Positions 31,093-43,729 of a stretch of DNA of 64,000 bases are shown here, piece after piece; position 1 is the stretch's first letter, and every line of letters starts with the position of its first letter. Source of the stretch: Undaria pinnatifida (taxonomy: Eukaryota > Sar > Phaeophyceae > Laminariales > Alariaceae); assembly GCA_012845835.1 (NCBI GenBank), contig JABAKD010000028.1, forward strand, positions 12,214,717 to 12,278,716, read 5' to 3'. A program made the translations under genes and the position numbers. Under the pieces are notes generated by a model that saw only the letters and a list, made by a program, of their open reading frames with translations, did not search any database and was not told the DNA's origin.

Positions 31093-31306
31093 GAACTTAA
31101 ACCAGTCTGTATCACACCTTGGACCTGTAAGCTCTGACTCTGCTCCCCTACGCGCTCCGCGTGCAGGTCGTCGCCTACACAGCTGGGCCAGGTGTGCCCA
31201 ATGCTATCGCTCATAAGACCATGAATTACCGCATTGATCTGATTGGTCAAACTTCTTACGTACGTACAAAACCCATATTTTCTCATACTTCGATAATATT
31301 CTGCTT
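31093..31306 (-). repeat. Retroelement terminal repeat A1
   Basis: Matches A2 at 26951-27164. Its outer end ctgctt borders a TAG/TAA simple repeat. Confidence 0.92.
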
Positions 31307-31430
31307 ATAGTAGTAATAATAGTAGTAATAACAGTAGTATTAATAGTGGTATTAATAGTAGACTAATGATAATGATAATGACAGTGATAATGATATGATA
31401 TAATGATGATGATTATTATAATTATAATGA
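31307..31430 (+). repeat. Imperfect TAG/TAA/GAT simple repeat
   Basis: Runs of tagtaataatagtag, aatgataatgataatgac and gatgatgattattat flanking A1. Confidence 0.85.
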
Positions 31431-32590
31431 CATACCAGGTGCATTCGTAACAGTAACAAAAATACTGATAATAATACATACCTGGTACCTGGTCTTTATA
31501 CGCGTTTACAGGGTGCTGGCGGTGAAGTAACGGAAGCCAGCCCTTTAGCCGTAGGCGTGTGCTCTAATGTAAGTTGGTCAGGTGAGTGAGGTATATTATA
31601 ACACACGCAGAGCTCGCGTTGAGTTTTGAACATACAGGTGGACCGTGTATCGGTGACAACAGTGCAGATAGAGCTTATAGAGTTGGTGGTGGTGGAGATC
31701 GTTATTATGAACAGTTTTTGGTGATTCGTTGGAGTTTACATGCAAGCAGGCTTTCGTGCTTTGTGGGAATTTTGGTACATAGAATAATTGAAGCGAGCAG
31801 GCGTTCGTCGACCGAATTTTGATTTATCCGGAATGTTTAGCCGTAGCCCCGTTTTTGCGTCGTGTTTCTTTTTTTTTTTTTGGTAGGAGACGTTTCTTTT
31901 TGTGGGTGATGTTTTTCTTTGGGTGGGTGGTGACGGTTTGTGCGAGCGCATGGCCGGCTAAACTTGATCCTCGCCATAACTTTTCATCAAAGGTGAAAGC
32001 GTTTTTTTTTTCATGTTGTCAACACCCGTTAGCAGTAAGCACCTGGCGATCGTCGTTTGTCGACTAGAACCGGCGCAAGGGTTTCCAAGGAGGCGTGTTC
32101 CCCAGTTGACCGACCGATCGATGTAAAATGTGATTTCGCGTCTCTAAGCGCCGCGGACTCGCTTTGGGGGAGTTTCGATATATATCCGCGACCGGGCGCC
32201 GCGAACTCGCTTTGGAGGAGTGTTGTCCGATTTCCGCGCTAGTTGACCGTACGCCCGCTCCGAAACCGGTTTTATTGACGCGTGCGATTCGGCGTTGCGC
32301 CCCCTCCGTGCTGCCGACCGGCTTGTGCTGTAGTACCGCGCGCGCGGCGTTGATTTTGTTGGGCTCGCGTTCGTCGCCCCACCGGGTTTCCGTGCCCACC
32401 CCCCTAAATTTGACCGAAGAAAACGACCTTCGTGCGGCTTAAGGTACTCGAAAGAATACCGTGCCGTGCGTTGATTTTTACACCCAGTGAGTTCTTCTCG
32501 CTAGAAGACCTGTGGGCACCTCATCTCATCTCCGGGCTTAATTCGGATATTGAGATAGCTTGTTGTTTGTGGCTGTGGTGTTGGTCTGGA
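31431..32590. other. No gene recognised; small internal duplication
   Basis: Contains several ATACCTGGTAT-type motifs (31430-31490). A short duplication has actcgctttgggggagtttc at 32158 and actcgctttggaggagtgtt at 32204. Open frames here are short and unrecognised. Confidence 0.4.
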
Positions 32591-32599
32591 GCAACGGCC

Positions 32600-33019
32600 G
32601 ACGGTGGCGACGTCATCATCATCATATCATCATCGTCGTCGTCTTCATCCCAATGATTATTACGTTGTTTCATCGTTATAATCATGCTCATACTCATGAA
32701 GCATCTCAAAACAACTCATCAGCATCATCTTCGTCGTCATCATCGTCATCATTGTCATCGTCATCATACTCATCGTCATTATACTCATCGTCATCATACT
32801 CATCATCATAGTCATCTTAATGTCATCATCATGATTGTATTCGTCGTCATTATCGTCATCATAGTCATCGTCATCATCTTAATGATCATCACGGTCGTTA
32901 TTTTCATTATCATCATCATACTCGTACTCATCATCGTTTTGGTCGTCATCATTATCATCTTCATCATACTCATCATTATTATCATCATCTCATAATGATC
33001 ATCATCATCGGCATCATCG

Positions 33020-33110
<91 letters not shown>

Positions 33111-33130
33111 TATCATCATCATCATGAGTT
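32600..33130 (+). repeat. Long ATC/GTC trinucleotide tract
   Basis: More than 500 bp of TCATCA/TCGTCA-rich DNA, purest as about 36 ATC triplets at 33020-33125. Poly-Asp and poly-Ser/His translations are artefacts. Confidence 0.93.
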
Positions 33131-33189
33131 AACATTTACCAGGTATATTATAACCGGCAAAGCCAGACAGATGATGGTGTTTCTCCACG

Positions 33190-33720
33190 AGATTGACTGA
33201 TTGACTACCCGTTGAGGGAAAGTTCGGCCGGGTTACCAAGAATCATGGATTTCATCGTCGATGCCTAATAATCTGCTTACTACTGAATCGCTGGTTTCAC
33301 CCGCCAAACACAACAAATAAATCTGGCAGGTCCAAAGGATCCGAGGGTTTACCCGTCGATGGCAAATCCGTTTTGTTTTTTTAGCGAATCCGAGGCGGAT
33401 CAACAGATTATATACCCGCGAAATGCAAATAATCTTGAACCCTGTTCCAAGGATCCAAGGACTTACCCGCCAAAGTTAAACTCGGTTTCAACAAAGAAAG
33501 ATCGACGGATCTATCTGTCAAGGGCACAATCCGGCCGATTAAAAAGAGATTACCGGTAATGTTTTACCGTCGATGCTGGAACCGGTTGGTTCACTAAACA
33601 CAGTAAACCACTTTTATCCATCAAACAAACGCAAATAAATCTGGCAGGTAGGTTCAAAGGATCTAGGGATTTACACGTCTGTCTGTCTGTGGTCGCCAGG
33701 GAACGTTCTGAATCAATCCC
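33190..33720 (+). repeat. Degenerate tandem array, GGATCCAAGGATTTACCCGTC type, locus 1
   Basis: Recurrent segments ctggcaggttcaaaggatcc, gatttacccgtcgatggcaa, atccggttggttga and cgccaaacgcaaat, roughly 75-120 bp apart. The same array type recurs at 40555-41165. Confidence 0.8.
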
Positions 33721-33734
33721 CGGGTTTCATATAT

Positions 33735-35075
33735 ATTTTACAAACAAAAATACACTCCCAGCTGTGAGATCGAATATTTTGTCGAAACTCATATTTGCAC
33801 AACAAGCTGTGTGTGATACTCCGATCGCGCGTATTACGGGTTGTGTGTCCTCATGGAGGATATAGGTCGGCGACTCCCCTTACAACTACAGTGTAGCTAT
33901 CAGGGTCAACAGAGTGATGTAATTCAGTCTGTGCGCGGAAACTCTAAAACTCGTTTTTGAGGGGGACAAAATCTGACAGCTGTGGAAGGAAATGCATCAG
34001 TTCATCAAGTGAATCCTGTAAGTCGAATATCCGGTGAGGGGAGGGCGGAGTTTTGAAGGACGTGGGGGCCTGGTTTTGATCAAAAGGGGGGCGGGAGGGG
34101 GGGAGAGGGGGGAGAGGACGAGTGGGGCAGGTCAATTTGTGCGTGGAAACTAAAAATCCTTCTTGTGGGGGAGGGGGGGGGAAATGTGCCGGGGGGGGCG
34201 GGGGGCGGGGGGCGGGGGGGGCGGGCTTTAGGTCGCATAGATGTAGGGGTTTGCTCTACTACGCGTGATGCTAGGTCTAGGCGATGGTGCGGGTGGTGGG
34301 GAAGGAGGGGGTGTTAGGGGCGGGGGTGGGTGGGAATTGCAGCAGCGGCATGGACGGCTCTAAAACGATAACGAGGCGATATCCAGGGCATGGAAGTGTT
34401 TATTACTCTGGCGGATTTCGATATTAGGTGGGGCGTTTAAGCAAGAGAAAGTGAGAAGAAGAAAAAGAAGAAAAAAAAAGGGGGGGGGGACGGGGGGGGG
34501 GGAAGGGTTTTTAAGAGGTTTAGGTCGCATATAATATTAAAATACACTCCAGCTATGAGATCAAGGATTTGGTCGACACTGATGTTCACAACATTGTGTG
34601 TGATCCTCCGATCGCGCGTATTAATCATATATGTAGGGGCTTGCTATACGCGCGGTGCTGGGTCTAGGTGATCGTGCGGGGTGTGGGGAAGGAGGGAGCG
34701 TTGGAGGGGGGGAGGGGGGATGAATGAAAGCTACGTCATAGATGGCTAGAAAGATAATGACGTGATATCAATTGCTTAGAAGTGTTTATTACTCTGGCCG
34801 ATTTCGATTGTAAGTGGGGCGTTTGAACGAACTGGGCGAGGAACAAAGGGGGGAGGGGGGCGGGGGGCGGAGTTGGAGCTACGGCATGGATGGCTAGATG
34901 GATAATGAGATGATATCAGCTGGCTGGTAGCGTTTACTACTCTGGTAGATTTTGATTTCAGGTGGGGCGTTTGAACAAAAGGGATCTGGGGGAAGGGGGG
35001 GGGGGGGCGAGCATTTCAATATGTGCGCGAAAACTATAAACCCTTGAAGGGGACGAATGTGACTGTTGCAGCAAG
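33735..35075 (-). repeat. R1 repeat cluster, inverted
   Basis: Tail ATG at 33792 (minus, MSFDKIFDLTAG), followed by the agtcgccgacctat block, tatagtttccgcgcacag modules, G-rich runs, tggtgctaggtctaggcgat and gccgatttcgatatt blocks. At least two further partial copies follow (to 34625, 34640-35075); one carries ISVDQILDLIAGVYF. Confidence 0.85.
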
Positions 35076-35289
35076 AAGACACCCCTTTATATCACCCGTG
35101 TTGGACGTACTCACTCCATTGTCAGATTGCAAACAAGAATCCGTCGAAAAGATGGATCGGAGGATTTTGGGGGTTTCGTATATGTGTGGGATGGATTTCC
35201 ACAACGGGATTGTGTGTTGTGGGTTTTTATGTGCCCGAATAATATCACTCTATTTTTCGACTCTATTTCCGCCTCTACCTTGTGTCTTC

Positions 35290-35545
35290 TCTGTGTCTCT
35301 TATACGGCTACCACGCCAAGGGCTACCACGCCCCATCTATATTGCAAGGGCTATTACGCCTTCACCACTGCACGGCTACCACGCCTGTGTATTTACATCC
35401 CGGCTACCACGCCACAGTTCCGAGTTCCATTTCTGGGTTATCATACCTGAGCTATCACGCTCCACCACACACGTAAATCGGGTTATCACACCCGCCTTAG
35501 GTAGTGGTTCGTAGTTTACCGATCACCGGCTATTACGCCACCTTT
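35290..35545 (+). repeat. GGCTACCACGCC minisatellite
   Basis: Eight or more spaced variants (ggctaccacgcc, ggctattacgcc, gggttatcacacc) 20-45 bp apart. R1-like tail material resumes at 35925. Confidence 0.75.
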
Positions 35546-35924
35546 CTACTCCACAACCGGCCTGGTAATGTTTATGTAGTAAATTAATGTATAACATAGA
35601 TATAATATATGGATTTTGCGGGGGTATAATTGATTGTTTAGCTGGTTGGTGCTGCTGGGAACAACGCACAGACAGAACAAAAGCCGGGAGGGAGAAAAAA
35701 CAAAATAAACCGCCCACCATACATATGATAGAGAAGTATACCGGAAACTACAGTAGTAATAAATTTATAAATACCTGGTAGATGTTATGTTAGATCTAGC
35801 TCAAAATTCCCTACCTAAAATAAAGTAAAAATACCAACACTTACTTACCATTATAGTGAACAAGAAATAGGACCCCTCCTAATAAAAACTCTCTCTCATA
35901 TAGTATATTACAAGTACCAACAAC

Positions 35925-36000
35925 GCAGCTTGCAAATATGAATATTGACCTGAAATTCGTCGAACTCACGGCTGACGTCCTTGAAACGTTTTTCATAAAA
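35925..36000 (+). repeat. R1-subfamily tail with diverged leader frame
   Basis: caacgcagcttgcaaatatg leads to an ATG at 35938 reading MNIDLKFVELTADVLETFF. It lies head to head with the inverted R1 copy starting at 36001. Confidence 0.6.
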
Positions 36001-37165
36001 TATTATAAAAATGAAAATACACTCCAGCTGTGAGATCGAATATTTTGTCGAAACTCATATTTGCAAGCGGTGTGTGATACTCCGATCGCGCGTATTACGA
36101 GTTGTGTGTCCTCATTAAGGATATAGGTCGGCGACTCCCCTTGCAACTACAGTGTAGCTATCAGGGTCAACAGGGTGATGTTGGGCAGTCTGTGCGCGGA
36201 AACTATAAAACCCGTTTCTGAGGGGGACAAAATCTGACAGGTGTGGAAGGAAATGCATCAGTTTATCAAGTGAATCCTGCAAGTCGAATATCCGGTGAGG
36301 GTAGGGCGGAGTTTTGAAGGACGTGGGGGCCTGATTTTGATCAAAAGGGGGGCGGGGTTGGAGGGGGGGGGACGGGGGGGGGTCGGACGGGCGGGCAATT
36401 TGTGCGTGGAAGCTATAAATCCTTCAAGGGGATAAATCTGACGGTTTTGGGAAAAAAATAAATAAAAATGCGCCAGTTTATCATGGGGGGGGGGGGGTTA
36501 GGGCGAGGGTGGAGTGGGTGGGGCAGCTCAATCTGTGCGTGGAAACTATACATCCTTCTAAGGGGATAAATGTGACGGTTTCGGAAAGAACGCATCAGTT
36601 TATCATGTATATCGTGGGGTACGTCGTACAGTCAGGGAGTAGAGGTCGTGCAATCAGGGAGTAGAGGCCGGAGTGTTCGAGGGGGCGGGGGTGGGATGGG
36701 GTGGGGGGGTGGGGAGTTGGGGGGTGGGGGCGGGGGGGGGGGGGGGGGTGGTGAGGGGGGGGAAGGGAAGGGCTTTAGGTGGCATAGATGTAAGGGTTTG
36801 TTATACGTACGTATGGCGCTAGGTCTTGGCGATGGTGCGGGTGGTGGGGAAGGAAGGGGCGTTCGGGGCCGGGGGGGGGGGGGGGGAGGCGGGGGGGGGG
36901 GAAAGCAGCGGCATGGATGGCTCTAGAAAGATAATGAGGTGATATCCAGTGCGTGAAGTGTTTATTAACCTGGCGGATTTCGATATTAGGCGGGGCGTTT
37001 GGGCGAGGGAGAGCAAGAAGGGGGGGTGGGGGGGGACGTTTTTTTAGGAGGTTTAGGTCACATATAATATTCAAATACACTCCGGCTGTGAGATCAAAGA
37101 TATGCAGGGGCTTGTTATACGCGTGGTGCTAGGTCTAGGCGATCGTGCGGGTGGTGGGAAAAGAG
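36001..37165 (-). repeat. R1 repeat copy, inverted, nearly complete
   Basis: Tail ATG at 36058 (minus) reading [15 protein letters not shown], then the 5'-side blocks in the same order as 60990-62015 inverted: agtcgccgacctat, tatagtttccgcgcacag, three ~55 bp modules separated by G runs, the G-rich region, and ggatttcgatattaggcggg near 37000. Confidence 0.88.
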
Positions 37166-37659
37166 GGCGTTGGAGGGGGGGGGGTTGAGGGGGGTGGGGA
37201 GAAAGAATGAAAACTATATATATGTTGAACTACCAAAATATCCATTCACAATAGGTCGTCAGCGCGCACGCTTGAAAAAGGCAAACATGAAGTCGGTTCG
37301 AATCAAGCTCACCACACAGCACTACCCACTGTCACTTGACTCAGTAACACTCACAGTGAGTGGGTTATGCAAATAACCAACCAACTATGTTTCCGAGTTC
37401 GTTAGTTAATTTTCACCGACTTTGGAAGAGCGATCTCCGGAGCTATCCCCTCTCCACGTACTACAGTTATTAATACTCAGGAGAACACTAACAACTACCA
37501 TAACCATTCATCACGTCTCCAGCGCGCACGCTCCTGAATACCAACTATGATCTGGGTGCGAATCGTGCTCACGACACATCCTTCGTTGGTTATATAGCAC
37601 TATACCCGCTGAGCTGAAAGGAAACGACACACACGGCAGTATTAGCTACGATAGGGCAA

Positions 37660-38345
37660 GCGCTTGGAGGCGGCCATGAAAATAGCATCGTCGGGAAAAG
37701 AATTAGATTCCATTTTGGAAATGACGCCAATTTGGAAATTTAAATGTGGTCCATTATTTATTAGTTTAAGCTCTGCATATATATGCCAAGATCCAAGAAT
37801 AGCTCGGACGTATACCGCCCAAAATACAAAAAAAGCGCACCTCTCGCTTGTCTCGCTCAGCGTCTATTCGCGCTCACGTCAATGTGCGGAACGGATACGG
37901 CAGGGCGAGGGGCGTTGGAGCCGCCCCCCGAAGACGGCGCTCGAACGAATCTATTTGACCGAGAATTCCAGTTCCGAGAATCGCATACTTCTCCGGCAGA
38001 CTTTATTTGCGTAATAATAAGGTCGCGCGAAAAACGGTTTTAGCCTATCTATATCAGGTTGACGTGCAAACCAAGCACGCTCAAAATGAGAAACACTTCA
38101 ACAGCACCAACGCTATGATATAAAAAGACGAATAAGGGCGATCTACTTCGGGTATAACACGCGTTCTTCTGGACGTATCATGTTCGTCTTGCAGCCCTTC
38201 TAGTCTTTTTGCATGGCAATCGTCACAACTACTCGCAGTTTCCTGTGTTTTATTCGTTCAAGCCCTGCAGACATCAAGCAAAACAACAGCAATTTGGCTA
38301 CTTACTTGCATAATAGGTCGCGCAGAAAAACTTCGCCTATTGGGT
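37660..38345 (+). repeat. Segmental duplicate A (with 39260-40030)
   Basis: Shares cggaacggatacggcagggc, gaggggcgttggagccgccc, ctatttgaccgagaattcca and aagcacgctcaaaatgagaa with 39260-40030, in the same orientation but with block order changed. Also shares tttgcgtaataaggtcgcgc with 38770. No gene was recognised. Confidence 0.8.
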
Positions 38346-38807
38346 CAAAGCCTACAAACTAAGCTCGCAATTATTTACGCGGTCGCAATTCGGCTGGTCA
38401 TTTGCATCATGTACGTTATCTATCTATGGATTTTTTCTCTTCTTGTTCATGAAGGGTGTCCGTCTAGAATTTCACCTCCTAAATAAAGTGGTATCCCCGC
38501 CTTCGTTCCCGGCCGTAGGGAACCTTTCGCAGATAGATAGATGTCGTAGTATATATATACGTGTACGGAAAGCACGCCATCGCTCACGCGTTGTTTGTTT
38601 ATTTCTTTTTGTAGGTTGTCCATCGTTGTTGTGCGTTGTTGTTGTTGTTGGCGCGTACCCAATTATTAGTATTCTATCAGATACCATGGTATTTTTTTTT
38701 TTTTTAATATGCGTATTCACCCGAAGTTATGCACATTCTTCACACCTCCTCCTTCCTGCAGACGTTATTTATTTGCGTAATAAGGTCGCGCAAAAAAACG
38801 ATTTTGA

Positions 38808-38838
38808 GCCTGTTGTTGTTGTTGTTGTTGTTGTTGTT
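38808..38838 (+). repeat. (GTT)n microsatellite
   Basis: About ten GTT triplets. The surrounding 271-codon open frame (38443-39258) looks spurious. Confidence 0.85.
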
Positions 38839-39259
38839 CTCACATTAACTCGCATAATCAAGTCCGTGGTCACAGGACAGGCTCCAGTCACTCTGGAGCT
38901 GAGGAATACCCCAGGGAAAAACACACACAACCCAAGGTGGTACACGCATATATATATATCACAGCTGACGCAATTCATGCCTCCACCAGAAACATATAAA
39001 AGTGAAATCGGGAGTCAGTCTACGATGTGCCAGGTCCAGGCCGGTGCATACGTCTCACTACTCACGCCTGAAGAAACCAAATATTCCGATTGCCACCCAA
39101 GGAAGATTACCACGTATATATTACACGTAGTATCTATCACTACGCATACGCACGACAGGCGTAAGTCAATTGGAGAAAAAGAAACAAAGAAAAGAAAAGA
39201 AGATAAAGGAAAGGAAAGAAAAGAGAAGAAAAACGAAACAAACCTATATCATTATTAGG

Positions 39260-40030
39260 TTGACGTGCAGACCAAGCACGCTCGAAATGAGAAACACTTC
39301 AACAGCACCAAACGCAACAATATAAAAAGACGAACAAGAGCGATATACTACTGGTATTATAACACGCGCTCAAGCCCTGCAGACCTCAAGCAAAACAACG
39401 CTCGAGAGTATACCACCGCAAAATTCAAAACTTTAGCAACTACCTGCCGTTTGGAAATGATGCCAATTTTGGAAATTACCCAGACGCTGCAGACGTTAAG
39501 ATACAACCGAGAAGTCGCAGGATTACCTCCTCAAAATACAATATTTTTGCAACTTCTCCCTTGTCTCCCTCAGCATCCCTCCGCGTTCACGTCGAGGTGC
39601 CCAACGGATAAGGAAGCGCGAGGGGCGTTGGAGCCGCCCCCCGAAGACTTTTACGCGTTGGCGCCACCCCCCGAAAACTTTTACGTGTTTCATTCGTTCA
39701 AGCCCTGCAGACGTCAAGCAAAACAAACGCTCGAGAGTATGCCACTGCAAAATTCAAAACATTAGCAACTACCGTTTGGAAATGATGCCAATTTTGTAAA
39801 TCATCCAGGCGCTGCAGACGTCAAGATACAACCAAAATCTCGAGAATTCCTCCTCGACACGCAAATTTTTTGCAACTTCTCGCTTGTCTCGCTCGCCATC
39901 CGTCCGCGTACACGTCGAGGTGCGGAACGGATACGGCAGGGCGAGGGGCGTTGGAGCCGCCCCCCGAAGACGGCGCTCGAACGAAGCTATTTGACCGAGA
40001 ATTCCAGTTCCGAGAACCGCATACTGAGGC
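39260..40030 (+). repeat. Segmental duplicate B, internally repeated
   Basis: Contains two near copies of cttttacgcgttggcgccac / cccgaaaacttttacgtg and of caagcaaaacaaacgctcga, plus the blocks shared with 37660-38345. Confidence 0.8.
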
Positions 40031-40554
40031 CGAGACGAAAATAAGCTCCTGACCGAATCCCTGAAAAAAAGAATGATCATATATAGTCTTCAGTCTATAT
40101 ATTTATTGATCAGCTGGAAAACCCCGGGGGGCGTCCGGGATGTCGACCTGGCAACTACACAATTGGCAACCACACAACAACCCTCCTTCGTTTGAGTCTC
40201 AATACCCGGTAGTATATGTTTTCGTTGAGAGCAGTTGTACGGCATGCCTTTGTTTAGAAAACGTCTCCCAGAAATCTCAATGCACTCTCGGCATTGTTTT
40301 GTCTCTTTCCCTGTTTTTTTTTGCTTGTTGAGTAGATGATCATCATCTAGTAGTATCATACCACGGCTAACTGCCATCCCCAGGAAATATACCGAATTGA
40401 CGCGAATCCAATACTAGTTTTTCTCATGAGTCTAGACTGTCACGTGGATGGGCGCCCCTGGCTTGGGTGCTTGGGCTATGGTCGCCCTGACTGAGCTGTG
40501 TGCGCATACGGCGATGGCAACAACACAGACTGAATAATTACTGGTTGGTTTTAG

Positions 40555-41165
40555 ATTTATTTTGTGATTTACCCGTCAAACGCCAAAAATCTGGCAGGTT
40601 CAAAGGATCCTAGGGAGTTTTGCCGTCGATGGCAAATCCGGTTGTTGGTTGATCTGATGATGGATCAACAACCAACTGGTTCACCTGCCATACGAAATTC
40701 CGGCCTGTTCAAAGGATCCAAGGATTTATTATAACACCGGCCGGGTAAATTAAGATTTGGTTGTTTACCCGCCAAACGCAAATCTGGCAGGTTCAAAGGA
40801 TCCAACAGATTCCCCATTCATTCATTGATGGCAAATCCGGTTGGCTGGTTTGATGGATCAACTGGTTCACCTGCCTGTTGTCAAGCGAAGTTCCGGCCTG
40901 TTTAAAGGATCCAAAGACGTACTACCCGTCAAACCAGCAGCAGATAGATGTATTACTTTTTTTTTAAAGGTGGACGGATCTACGCGTCAAGCGAAATACG
41001 GGCTGCATGAAACACATCCAAGGATTTACCCGTCGATGTCAAATCGGGTTGGCGTAGAAAAAAATAACTTACCCGTAAAACGCGAATCAAAACGTATGGC
41101 AGGCCCAAAGATGGATGCAAGGATTTACCCGTCGATGGCGAATCCGGTTGATTTCGAGGATCACA
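40555..41165 (+). repeat. Degenerate tandem array, locus 2
   Basis: Same motif set as 33190-33720 (ctggcaggttcaaaggatcc, tttacccgtcgatggcaaat, caactggttcacctgcc), about six irregular units. 40031-40554 holds nothing recognised. Confidence 0.8.
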
Positions 41166-41474
41166 ACTAATTTACCCAACAAACGTGAGAATAAATGACA
41201 CCGCTTTAGACTACCAGTCAGTGGTAGGTAACTAGACCCACTCAATAGTTGCCGTACTAAGATTGTGTGCAAAAATCCAACACATCCCATCCGGCAAACA
41301 TGATTGCATCTAAATCGTGGAGCTCGTATAGATCTGGGATTCATCTCTCCTGAAAGGTGCAGATAGATCATGAAAAATTAACGGGCACTTAATCTGCCCG
41401 ATGTGAGCCCAATTTTACGTCCACGAAACAAAATATCCCAGCTGACTCGGGAGGCAATGTTCAAGTCATGACAT

Positions 41475-41700
41475 TGAACTGCGTTTCCTCCGTATTTCTT
41501 TGAAAACAACAAAACACGACTTGTTTTGACCAAAAAACATAGTTCGAGATTCAATACCTCTCGTACAGCCGGGAGGACTATTCTTCAAGACACTGCGTGT
41601 CCTCCGTATTATTTCGTGAAAAAACGCAAGAAAACACGATGGTTTCAACAAAAAATAATTCGAGATTCATGTTAACTCTCTCGCAGCCCGCGCCCCACAA
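41475..41700 (+). repeat. Two-copy tandem repeat (~115 bp)
   Basis: Both copies contain cgt-tcctccgtatt, aaaacacga, tttgaccaaaaaa/tttcaacaaaaa, attcgagattca and a cagcc end. 41701-43370 shows no recognised gene; open frames there are unremarkable. Confidence 0.75.
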
Positions 41701-43379
41701 AGAACGCGTGTCAAAATGTAGACTGCGCCGGGGTAAAATCGACAACGATGGCTACAAAACAACCCAAGACCGCCTCAGCTCACTGTCGCTCTCACCCACA
41801 TGGGGCTCAGGCGGGGGCGCGTAACGTTCGGTAACAATCGTGCCCGAAACGCTACTACAACACAAAAAAAAGAGGGTGGTTCGCCCGCGTCTAGACTATA
41901 CCCGTGCACCTACCTAGTTTATCCTACGCGGACCGCTTGAAACGAAACAGTTAGTGGTGAATCTATTCCCGCCACCCCTAAAGAAAATATTCTATATACC
42001 AGTAAAGGTGGCAACAGAGGGTCAGGTCCCCAGTGGGGGCTGAAAACAAGGCCAAGGTGCGAGCTTTTTGTCATCCCGCACCCAAAGGCGCAGATTCAAA
42101 ACAACAACGAAATATATCTAGACTACTTCCTTACTGTACGCACCGTGTAATTGAATTGAAAATCTAAAGCATTCGTATTATATACTTCGAAGTATATCAA
42201 ACTCTTTCGATACTTTTGGCTCTACCTGAACTCAATGCAAAACCGCTTGCTTTGCCCAATTTTCCCACGTTAAGCTAGCTTACTACTAATATTTGTTGCG
42301 CGATATGATATTTTGGGTACTTCTTACTATTTGCACCTCCCACCATAATCTGTCACGTAGACGGCGGGCCACGTTCCTAACGGCTAAGAGCACCCAGGTC
42401 CTTACGGGCTAGACAAGAAAAACAGGCTCGACAAAAAAGCAGGTAAGCTGCACCATGCGCCTCCCTATACAACGCTCCTCCAACTAAGGCAACGTCAGAG
42501 CGCCTGCCGACCAACACTGCCTGCCTTCCTCATAAGCCGTGCACAAAAGACTAACCTCCTCGTGACTTTCTTACGAAAAGCAAAACACCTACTGCCTACT
42601 GTGCGGTCAGAACCGAACACGAGGAAACCACTCAGCCCAAGCCAGGACGTCACCAGACAACAAAACCGTACATACTGCTGTAATATTTTAACGTTCTGCT
42701 CGAAAACAAAAGACGCCCATGCTTCCTCCGTTCCCGCAAAAACCGAGAAAAACTCCAAAATCCCACTAGAGACATCCAGTTCGAATCGAAACCCCGCATC
42801 CTCTACCTCTTACACGAAGCTGTCCCACGCTCACCAGCATAACATGCCCCCGACACAAAAACAAGATACGCGTTGGGTTTGGCATCTCGTGCAGACTCCG
42901 GTAGCTCCCGACAATATAAAACTCAATCATGTTGTGATAATCTACAACCTTGTTGTTCGGTTGCAACTTCCAACACTCCTACAACCTGTGATTCGATCAA
43001 GTTGTAGCCCTCTACAATCTTGTTATTTACTCAACGCCCCAGCCGACCCCTCCCCACCCTACTCCGGCCGGTGGCTCAGGAATCTACAACCTCGTAATCT
43101 CCAGGGATAAACTGGTGCAAAACAGCAAAGCAACACCACAACAGAAAAACAAAGCACGCCATCCGCTTTGCGGCTCCAACAGAACAAAGGTTTCGACTTC
43201 AACAAAGATATGGTAGTGCAATCGATGGCTCTGCAACGAGCGGGTGGTGGGTATATAGACTTCCGAGCTGCCTCTATCCCTATACACCGCACAACCTCCG
43301 AGCTCCGAGACATCCACCAAAATTCCACCGGTCGTTTCACCGTTCATTTATCAGACAGGGTGGGCGAGGTTACAATAAA

Positions 43380-43690
43380 GCTTAAGGGTTGTGGGCAAGG
43401 AAGGAAGGACAGGGGTGGTAGTGGAAACAGCAGCTCAATCCCCTTCCACCATTCCACCTTCCATCCCACAGCGTGGGTACGGCTAGGGTAAGCACCGTTC
43501 CACCTTCCATCTCACGAGGCGGGTACGGCCAGGGTTGGCGGGAAAGGACAGTGGTAAAAAGAGCGGTTCAACTCTCTTCCACCGTCCCTTCCTAACCCTG
43601 ACTCTCCTTTCAACGTCCAACCTTCCATCTCATGGGGGGCAGGGTTGGGAGTTGGGGGAAGCAAGGAAAGGGGTGGTAGTAGCATGCATG
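43380..43690 (+). repeat. Degenerate tandem repeat (~100 bp unit)
   Basis: Three irregular units with gttccaccttccatc, gggtacggc-agggt, ggaaggacaggggtggtagt and gcggctcaat. Confidence 0.7.
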
Positions 43691-43729
43691 AGCGGCTCAA
43701 TCAGCACCCGACAGCCGCCGCATTAGCGA

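Larger units (their letters stand above)
26233..31306 (-). mobile_element. Tyrosine-recombinase retrotransposon, DIRS superfamily with PAT/Ngaro-type split direct repeats (fossil)
   Basis: Read on the minus strand the order is A1 (31306-31093), gag-like region, reverse transcriptase with RNase H, tyrosine recombinase, B1 (27334-27163), A2 (27164-26951), about 545 bp unique, B2 (26404-26233). A1/A2 (214 bp) differ at about one base and B1/B2 (172 bp) look identical, so insertion is recent. The split direct repeat layout and recombinase separate it from LTR elements and from DIRS1 proper, which has inverted repeats. The element is nearly full length in structure but broken at several places, so it is treated as a fossil. 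Confidence 0.88.

Noticed and set aside
38443-39258. 271-codon open frame, the longest on the plus strand
   Set aside because: It crosses a GTT microsatellite, a T run and repeated segments, ends in Lys/Glu low complexity, and shows no domain or codon pattern of a gene.
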